A program made the position numbers and the translations under genes. A DNA stretch of 5,798 nt from NCBI GenBank assembly GCA_017998575.1, contig JAGOCV010000261.1, forward strand, positions 1 through 5,798, read 5' to 3'. This DNA is from Burkholderiaceae bacterium (GTDB lineage Bacteria; Pseudomonadota; Gammaproteobacteria; Burkholderiales; Burkholderiaceae). Shown piece after piece: positions 1 to 3,881 of this stretch. The number at the start of each line of letters is the position of its first letter. Position 1 is the stretch's first letter. A model generated the notes under the pieces. It was not told where the DNA came from. It searched no databases and worked only from the letters and a program-made list of their open reading frames with translations.

Positions 1-873
1 GTCCAGGATCACGGCCAGGCGTCGCGTCTCGATGCCTTCGTCCACCAGCGGTTCGTGCGCCTTCAGCGCGGCCACGGCGCCGGCGCGGTCGAGGTAGGCG
101 TCGCGGTAGGCACGCGTGAGCGCACGCAGGTAGGCGGCGACGGCCTGCGGCTTGTCGCGCAGGAAGGCGTTGCTCGCCATGACGGCATTGCCGTAGAGCG
201 GCACACCGTACTCGGCGAAACGCATCACGGCGATGTCCTCGGGCTTGACGCCCAGGCGCTGCAGCGACACGAAGCCCGACGCGATGTAGCCGGTGATGGC
301 ATCGGCCTGGCCGCGCACCAGCATGGTCTCGCGCAGCGCGGGCTCGACCGACATCCACTTGATGTCGGCTTGTGCGTCCAGTCCCGTGGCCTGGGCGAAC
401 AGCGGGAAGATGCGGCGCGCTCCGTCATTGGCGGGTGCGGCAACCGTCTTGCCGCGCAGGTCGGCCGGCCGGGCGATGTTGTTTTTCTTCAGGCTGAACA
501 CCGCCGCGGGCGTGGTCTCGTACAGCACCATCACCGCCGTGGCGGGCGACTGCGCGTTGTTGCCGGCGAACTCGGCCAGCGAGTTGAGATCGCCCGTGCC
601 CATGTCGAAGTTGCCCGACGCCAGCCGGTTGACGGTGGCCGACGCCCCCGCACCCACGTTGAGCGTGACGTCCAGCCCTTCGTCGGCGAAGTAGCCCTTG
701 CGCAGCGCCAGGACGTGCGCGATGGTGCCGGCTTCGAAACGCCAGTCGAGCTGGTAGCGCACCTTGGTGGGCGCGGCCTGGCCCAGCGCGGGCATGCCGA
801 CGGCGGCAACGGCGGCCAGGGCGCCGGCACGGGCCAGCACCTGACGACGCAATGGATTGAACGGTTTCTTCAC
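1..873 (-). CDS. ABC transporter substrate-binding protein, NitT/TauT (NMT1/THI5-like) family, C-terminus cut by window edge
   Basis: Periplasmic solute-binding protein that would capture a small ligand and deliver it to an ABC importer. The family includes binding proteins for nitrate, taurine, alkanesulfonates and thiamine precursors; the ligand cannot be told here. The frame is open for 291 codons from a GTG start to base 1, so roughly the last 40-50 residues of a usual 330-345 aa protein are missing. Residues 1-33 form a signal peptide: basic start (KKPFNPLRR), twin-arginine-like LRRQVLA at 8-14, an Ala-rich core and a likely cleavage after GQA or GQAA. The mature start (VRYQLDW) and the segment LRKGYFADEGLDV match the family's N-terminal lobe. 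Later AVFSLKKNNIARPADLRGKTVA is the typical 'lead-in to lobe' segment. The GTG start is chosen because a GGAGGT lies 4 nt upstream, a TGA stop closes the frame upstream, and the next ATG falls inside the signal peptide. Permease and ATPase genes, if linked, are outside the window. Confidence 0.9.
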   Translation of the reverse strand, partial: MKKPFNPLRRQVLARAGALAAVAAVGMPALGQAAPTKVRYQLDWRFEAGTIAHVLALRKGYFADEGLDVTLNVGAGASATVNRLASGNFDMGTGDLNSLAEFAGNNAQSPATAVMVLYETTPAAVFSLKKNNIARPADLRGKTVAAPANDGARRIFPLFAQATGLDAQADIKWMSVEPALRETMLVRGQADAITGYIASGFVSLQRLGVKPEDIAVMRFAEYGVPLYGNAVMASNAFLRDKPQAVAAYLRALTRAYRDAYLDRAGAVAALKAHEPLVDEGIETRRLAVILD

Positions 874-877
874 GGGG

Positions 878-883
878 ACCTCC
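878..883 (-). promoter_or_regulatory. Ribosome binding site of the substrate-binding protein gene
   Basis: On the minus strand this reads GGAGGT, a full Shine-Dalgarno core, 4 nt before the GTG at 873-871. It supports the non-ATG start, which otherwise would be missed: no in-frame ATG exists between the upstream stop (910-912) and this GTG. Confidence 0.75.
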
Positions 884-946
884 GGCTTGGCCGATGAACT
901 TGATGTCGCTCAATCTAGGCGCGGCACGGATGCCCCACAAGCACCG

Positions 947-973
947 ATTAAAGGTGTCTGCGTTCCAATCCAA
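947..973 (-). promoter_or_regulatory. Possible promoter for the substrate-binding protein gene
   Basis: On the minus strand TTGGAT (973-968) is followed after 15 nt by TTTAAT (952-947), a five-of-six match to the sigma-70 -10 box. The -35 is weak and the spacer short, so an activator may be needed. Transcription would begin near 940 and give a leader of about 65 nt. The dyad at 958-982 overlaps this element, which fits regulation at this promoter. This is a by-eye prediction. Confidence 0.35.
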
Positions 974-982
974 GCAACGCAG
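958..982. promoter_or_regulatory. Inverted repeat with T-N11-A geometry, candidate LysR-type regulator site
   Basis: CTGCGTT (958-964) and AACGCAG (976-982) are perfect reverse complements separated by 11 nt, giving T-N11-A, the hallmark geometry of LysR-type regulator boxes. It lies between two divergent genes and covers the -35 region of the proposed minus-strand promoter. No LysR gene is present in the window, so the protein that might bind is unknown. A chance repeat in GC-rich DNA is possible. Confidence 0.4.
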
Positions 983-985
983 CCA

Positions 986-998
986 GGCGCGTTGCGCC
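986..998. repeat. Short perfect palindrome GGCGC-GTT-GCGCC
   Basis: Five-base arms around a 3-nt centre, located 13 bp upstream of the -10-like TAAAAT of the antiporter gene. A second GCGCC follows at 1002-1006 region after GAT. It may be an operator half-site cluster or only a product of high GC content; I see nothing that decides. Confidence 0.25.
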
Positions 999-1010
999 GA
1001 TGCGCCCGGT

Positions 1011-1016
1011 TAAAAT
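1011..1016 (+). promoter_or_regulatory. Possible -10 box of the antiporter gene
   Basis: TAAAAT is a five-of-six match to TATAAT in an otherwise GC-rich stretch. It would place the transcription start near 1022-1024, exactly where the structured leader begins. No convincing -35 sits at 16-18 bp; TTGCGC at 992-997 is only 13 bp away. The call rests mainly on the AT-rich hexamer and its position. Confidence 0.4.
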
Positions 1017-1020
1017 TCCC

Positions 1021-1090
1021 GTCGGGTGGTGCGTCGATGCAGGCGCACCAGGTACAGCGAATGGTCGGGCCGCCTCGCGGCCTGTTCACG
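1021..1090 (+). ncRNA. Structured 5' leader of the antiporter gene, candidate cation (Li+/Na+) riboswitch
   Basis: Two strong hairpins lie between the proposed transcription start and the ATG. Hairpin A pairs TGGTGCG (1027-1033) with CGCACCA (1044-1050), 7 bp with a 10-nt loop. Hairpin B pairs GGCCGC (1068-1073) with GCGGCC (1077-1082), 6 bp with a CTC loop. The 17-nt joiner between them (1051-1067, starting GGTACAGCG) is unpaired in this fold and has the look of a conserved aptamer core. GTCGGG occurs twice, at 1021-1026 and 1064-1069. Known biology: nhaA-I and nhaA-II motif RNAs (lithium riboswitches) and the DUF1646 motif RNA (sodium riboswitch) sit before cation antiporter genes in bacteria. 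From memory the overall layout resembles nhaA-I, but I could not run a covariance search. No T-tract follows hairpin B directly, so control would more likely act on translation. Confidence 0.5.
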
Positions 1091-1101
1091 ACTTTTCCGC
1101 C

Positions 1102-2364
1102 ATGACCGCAACCACGATCCAGTGGATCGCCGCCCTCATCTTCGCCATCGCGCTGATCCACACGTTCGCCGCCAAGCAGCTCGAACGCCTTTCGCACCGT
1201 TATCCACGCCACGCCGGCCTCTTCCATCTGCTGGGAGAGGTGGAAGTGGTGTTCGGCTTCTGGGCCATCGTGCTCGTCGCCACGATGGCCCTGGCCGTGG
1301 GCGGCGGCGAAGCGCTGGCCTATGCCGAATCGCGCAATTACACCGAACCGCTGTTCGTGTTCGTGGTGATGGTGATCGCCGCATCGCGGCCCGTGCTGCG
1401 CACGGTGATGTCGGCCGTGAACGCCATCGCAGAACGCGCGCCCGTGCGCACACCGCTGGCCACCGCCTGGCTGGGGCTGGCCGCCGTGCCGCTGCTTGGT
1501 TCGCTGATCACCGAGCCGGCCGCGATGACCATCGCCGCGCTGATGCTGGCGCCGCAGATCTTCCGCCCCAGCGTGCCCGAGGGCGCGAAGTACCTCGCCC
1601 TGGGCGTGCTGTTCGTGAACATCTCCATCGGCGGCACGCTCACCTCGTACGCGGCGCCCCCCGTGCTCATGGTGGCCGCCACCTGGCAATGGGACAGTGC
1701 CTTCATGTTCGTGAATTTCGGCTGGAAGGCCGCGATTGCGGTGCTGGTGAACGCCACGGTGGCCACGCTGGTGCTGGCCCGCCACCTCGGCCGCGGCCCG
1801 CTGGCCAACGACGAGCTGCCCGAAGAGATCCGCGTGCCGCTGCCCGTGGTGCTGGTGCATCTGGGCCTGCTGGCCGGCGTGGTGCTGTCCGCGCACCATC
1901 CGGTGATCTTCCTGGGCCTGTTCCTGATGTTCATGGGTTTCACCCAGGCGTACCGCGAGCACCAGAGCCCGCTCATCCTCAAGGAGGCACTGCTGGTGGC
2001 CTTCTTCCTGGCCGGCCTGGTCGTGCTGGGGGGCATGCAGGCCTGGTGGCTGCAGCCGATCGTCTCGGGCCTGGAGCCGGTGGCGCTGTTCTTCGGCGCG
2101 CTGGGGCTCACCGCCATCACCGACAACGCCGCCCTCACCTACCTGGGCTCGCTCATCGAGGGCATCCCGGACACCTCGAAGTACATGCTGGTGGCCGGCG
2201 CCGTGGCCGGCGGCGGCCTCACGGTGATCGCCAACGCGCCCAATCCGGCCGGCGTGGCATTGCTCAAGGGCGGCTTCGCCGACGAGACAGTGAGCGCGGG
2301 CGGGCTGCTGCTGGGCGCGCTGGGGCCGACGCTGGTGGCGGCCGCTGCGTTCGGCCTGCTCTGA
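1102..2364 (+). CDS. Putative Na+/H+ antiporter family membrane protein
   Basis: Integral inner-membrane transporter, 420 aa, predicted to exchange Na+ (or another monovalent cation) for protons. Hydrophobic segments run along almost the whole chain (about residues 6-23, 47-67, 82-95, 120-137, 165-190, 208-226, 246-280, 295-312, 325-345, 362-385, 400-420), consistent with about ten to twelve helices. Polar residues inside membrane segments are telling: GSLITEPAAMTIAAL at 133-147, LTAITDNAALTYLGS at 336-350, and ANAPNPAG at 377-384. The last two resemble the ion-binding re-entrant motifs of NhaD/ArsB-type ion transporters. I assign it to the 'putative Na+/H+ antiporter' family (Pfam Na_H_antiport_2 as I recall). 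ATG 1102 is chosen because MTATTIQWIA begins the first helix. An in-frame ATG at 1000 would put 34 hydrophilic residues in front and translate through the structured leader. No good Shine-Dalgarno precedes ATG 1102, which is odd and may relate to leader-based control. Substrate is inferred from the family only. Confidence 0.85.
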   Translation: MTATTIQWIAALIFAIALIHTFAAKQLERLSHRYPRHAGLFHLLGEVEVVFGFWAIVLVATMALAVGGGEALAYAESRNYTEPLFVFVVMVIAASRPVLRTVMSAVNAIAERAPVRTPLATAWLGLAAVPLLGSLITEPAAMTIAALMLAPQIFRPSVPEGAKYLALGVLFVNISIGGTLTSYAAPPVLMVAATWQWDSAFMFVNFGWKAAIAVLVNATVATLVLARHLGRGPLANDELPEEIRVPLPVVLVHLGLLAGVVLSAHHPVIFLGLFLMFMGFTQAYREHQSPLILKEALLVAFFLAGLVVLGGMQAWWLQPIVSGLEPVALFFGALGLTAITDNAALTYLGSLIEGIPDTSKYMLVAGAVAGGGLTVIANAPNPAGVALLKGGFADETVSAGGLLLGALGPTLVAAAAFGLL

Positions 2365-2375
2365 CGGTCAGGGCG
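2357..2375. terminator. Small hairpin spanning the convergent stop codons
   Basis: CTGAC-G-GTCAG at 2361-2371 is a perfect palindrome that carries TGA stops on both strands (2362-2364 plus, 2370-2368 minus). As RNA it can extend to a 7-bp stem with two G-U pairs and a 5-nt loop. There is no T-tract on either side, so it is at best a weak termination signal between the converging antiporter and regulator operons. Confidence 0.25.
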
Positions 2376-2634
2376 CGCCGAAGTCGGTGTCGCCCGAGTG
2401 CGCGCGGCTTTCGTAGTCGACCACCCAGCACCGCGCCTTCTCGCGCAGCGTGGCGATGGATTCGCGGTCGCCGGCAGTGGCGGCGTTGGAGAGACTCAGA
2501 CGTGCGCGCGTGTGTCCGTCGAGCTCCACCTGCACCGTCCAGCTCTGTCCCTCGCCATCGGTGGGCTGCCTGGCGAACACCAGCTGCCATTCGCCGAAGC
2601 GCTCGGTGAGGACGTCAGCGCCCCGCTCCTCCAT
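2368..2634 (-). CDS. Small hypothetical protein, 88 aa, last gene of the regulator operon
   Basis: I do not recognise the family. The chain looks like a compact soluble protein: likely beta strands WQLVFAR (16-22) and WTVQVELDG (32-40), then a strand around ARLSLS, then a helix from about 55 to 72 (DRESIATLREKARCW). No signal peptide or membrane segment; a single Cys at 69. Two features support a real gene: an AGGAGG (2641-2646, minus strand) 6 nt before the ATG, and a start that overlaps the end of the upstream 73-aa gene by 20 nt, so the two are probably translationally coupled. The stop lies only 3 bp from the stop of the convergent antiporter gene. Its role may be linked to the Crp/Fnr regulator two genes upstream, by context only. 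Confidence 0.7.
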   Translation of the reverse strand: MEERGADVLTERFGEWQLVFARQPTDGEGQSWTVQVELDGHTRARLSLSNAATAGDRESIATLREKARCWVVDYESRAHSGDTDFGAP

Positions 2635-2836
2635 CGCTGGCCTCCTGTCGTGGGGCCGGATCCTGGCCGCGCGCCTGGGCGGCGGCGGCCAGCAGGCTGT
2701 GCGCTGTCTGCTCGGCCGCGTCGGCCGTCATGGCGACGGCCACGCCGTCGGGCCCGTCCAGCAGCACGATGCCGTCTTCCACGGTGGCCGTGCCTGCATC
2801 CCGGCACGGCCGGGTGATCGCCCGTCGTAGAGTCAT
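2615..2836 (-). CDS. Small hypothetical protein, 73 aa, coupled to the Crp/Fnr regulator
   Basis: I do not recognise the family. The middle, from about residue 18 to 56, looks folded: VEDGIVLLDGPDGVAVAMT suggests two beta strands joined by a Gly/Asp turn, followed by an Ala-rich amphipathic helix (ADAAEQTAHSLLAAAAQA). The tail after residue 57 is polar and probably disordered. There is no signal peptide. The start codon overlaps the regulator's stop codon as TGATG (2838-2834), and AGGAAG (minus strand, 2848-2843) lies 6 nt upstream, so it is almost certainly co-translated with the regulator. It overlaps the next gene by 20 nt. It could be an accessory of the regulator or simply a passenger of the operon. 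Confidence 0.7.
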   Translation of the reverse strand: MTLRRAITRPCRDAGTATVEDGIVLLDGPDGVAVAMTADAAEQTAHSLLAAAAQARGQDPAPRQEASDGGAGR

Positions 2837-3618
2837 CAGAGACTTCCTTTCCCGCTGACCGCGAGCCTGGCGGTCGCATCGTTGAGGTACAGGTAGTGGG
2901 GATCGAAATTGCCCAGCTGCGCCAGGCGGGGCACGTCGTGCAGCTCGACCGAAGACGCACGCATGGTACACAGCCCGAGTTCGCGCAACTCGCGCAGCAC
3001 GCGGCTGACGTGCACGTTGGTCAGGCTGCACACCTCGCCGATGTCCACCTGCGTCATCGGCAGGTCGAAGCGCTCGCCATCGGAGCGGCCAATGGCCGCC
3101 AGCCTCGCATTCATCTCGCACAGGAAATGCGCCACCCGGCCGATCGCGTTGAGGCTGGCCAGGCGGAGCACCCATTGCCGGTGCTGGGCGGCATCGAGCA
3201 GCGTGAGGAACCACAGCCGCCGCGTGAGATGCGGGTAGTCGGTCTGGATGCGCTCGAGCGCCGTATGCGGCACGATGCCGATGGTGACGTCGGTGAGCGC
3301 GCCCACGTCGTGGTCCAGTCGCTTGAGGGCATAGGCGTGCAGATCGACGAAGTCGCCCGGCAGGTAGATGCCCACCAGATGCCGCCTGCCGTCGCGCGCG
3401 TCGATATGGCGCGTCATGAGACCTTCGATCAGCACGGTGCTGGCGTCGACCTCGCGGCCTTGCCGCACGGCGATCTGTCCGGCCCGCATGACGCGCGTGC
3501 CGCTGATCGCGCTTTCGAGTACGTCGCGCTCTTCGCGCGTCAGGTTGCCAGGCGTCCGGTTTCGCAAAACGTTCTCGGTCCGGGAGTGGAGAGACATGGG
3601 GGCCGCATCATCTGACAT
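2836..3618 (-). CDS. Crp/Fnr-family transcriptional regulator
   Basis: DNA-binding regulator of 260 aa, slightly longer than E. coli Crp (210) and Fnr (250). Residues about 20-125 form the cyclic-nucleotide-binding-like beta-barrel, with GRRHLVGIYLPGDF at 77-90 as its clearest signature. About 128-165 is the dimer helix (LTRRLWFLTLLDAAQHRQW...). The winged helix-turn-helix covers about 184-230: LPMTQVDIGEVCSLTNVHVSR, with SLTNVHVSRVLREL as recognition helix. The barrel lacks the Arg-Ser/Ala pair that binds cAMP in Crp (here GDFVDLHAYAL), and the N-terminus has none of the Fnr cysteines; the three cysteines (167, 197, 217) are scattered. The signal is therefore unknown, or the barrel is ligand-free. 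ATG 3618 (MSDDAAP) is preferred because GAGGT lies 8 nt upstream; ATG 3687 would translate through the palindrome at 3634-3649, and ATG 3597 has no ribosome site. It heads a coupled three-gene operon and may repress itself. Confidence 0.9.
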   Translation of the reverse strand: MSDDAAPMSLHSRTENVLRNRTPGNLTREERDVLESAISGTRVMRAGQIAVRQGREVDASTVLIEGLMTRHIDARDGRRHLVGIYLPGDFVDLHAYALKRLDHDVGALTDVTIGIVPHTALERIQTDYPHLTRRLWFLTLLDAAQHRQWVLRLASLNAIGRVAHFLCEMNARLAAIGRSDGERFDLPMTQVDIGEVCSLTNVHVSRVLRELRELGLCTMRASSVELHDVPRLAQLGNFDPHYLYLNDATARLAVSGKGSL

Positions 3619-3626
3619 GGGAAAGT

Positions 3627-3631
3627 ACCTC
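3627..3631 (-). promoter_or_regulatory. Ribosome binding site of the Crp/Fnr regulator
   Basis: Minus-strand GAGGT, 8 nt before ATG 3618-3616. It selects this start over the in-frame ATGs at 3687 and 3597, neither of which has a comparable purine-rich site. Confidence 0.6.
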
Positions 3632-3633
3632 GC

Positions 3634-3649
3634 ATTAACCTGCGTTAAT
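3634..3649. promoter_or_regulatory. Crp/Fnr-type palindrome, probable autoregulatory operator
   Basis: ATTAAC-CTGC-GTTAAT is a perfect 6-bp inverted repeat with a 4-bp spacer. Its core TTAAC-N4-GTTAA has the spacing and T/A-rich outer ends of Fnr/FixK sites (TTGAT-N4-ATCAA). It lies 16-31 bp upstream of the regulator's start codon, next to its ribosome binding site and over a possible -10 (GTTAAT, with TTGGAA at 3661-3656 as -35, 16-bp spacer). Binding here would most simply repress the regulator's own operon. It is also about 230 bp upstream of the divergent kinase gene. Confidence 0.55.
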
Positions 3650-3707
3650 CGTGAATTCCAAGTGCGCCTGTAGGCAGCGCCCACCACAGCAGGACTCCGC
3701 CTGACAT

Positions 3708-3732
3708 CGAAGTAGTCCGCTTCCTACGTTCG
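3708..3732. repeat. Imperfect inverted repeat in the regulator-kinase intergenic region
   Basis: CGAAGTAG (3708-3715) pairs with CTACgTTCG (3724-3732) with one unpaired G and an 8-nt centre. It sits near the middle of the 263-bp gap between the divergent regulator and kinase genes, where an operator for either could lie. The remaining sequence up to 3881 shows only a weak TACAGT (3750-3755) as a possible -10 for the kinase, and no clear -35. Confidence 0.3.
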
Positions 3733-3881
3733 CCACACCGGGCCGGCCTTACAGTCGTCCGGCGCCAGCCAAGGGGCCGGCGCGCTCCAGATCCCAGAAA
3801 GCTCCACCTGATGCAGGCCCTTCCCACGGTCTATTTCCGCAGCACGCCTGTCGACCGCCCGCAGCCCCCACGGGGCACCCC

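Noticed and set aside
55..897. Plus-strand open frame of 280 codons over the substrate-binding protein gene
   Set aside because: Its product is Arg/Gly/His-rich low-complexity sequence with no family resemblance. The opposite strand encodes a clear binding protein with signal peptide and ribosome site.
1068..1096. GGCCGC-CTC-GCGGCC hairpin and TTTT considered as an intrinsic terminator in the antiporter leader
   Set aside because: The TTTT (1093-1096) lies 10 nt beyond the stem and is short, so the classic stem plus immediate T-tract arrangement is absent.
1000..1101. Upstream in-frame ATG that would extend the antiporter by 34 residues
   Set aside because: The extension is hydrophilic, unlike the family's N-terminus, and would run through the hairpins and lie upstream of the proposed -10 box and transcription start.
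910..1962. Minus-strand open frame of 350 codons opposite the antiporter gene
   Set aside because: The His/Gly/Gln-rich product is typical of the antisense of a GC-rich gene. The plus strand encodes a well-formed polytopic membrane protein.
1026..2609. Plus-strand open frame of 527 codons in another frame of the antiporter gene
   Set aside because: Extremely Arg-rich, no ribosome site, begins inside the structured leader and runs across the convergent minus-strand genes. It is a frame shadow.
2896..3615. Plus-strand open frame of 239 codons opposite the Crp/Fnr gene
   Set aside because: The His/Arg/Ala-rich product has no domain resemblance. The minus strand has a clear effector barrel and helix-turn-helix.
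3619..3687. Upstream ATG at 3687 for the Crp/Fnr regulator (23 extra residues)
   Set aside because: It would put the palindrome and the GAGGT ribosome site inside the coding region, and it has no clear ribosome site of its own.
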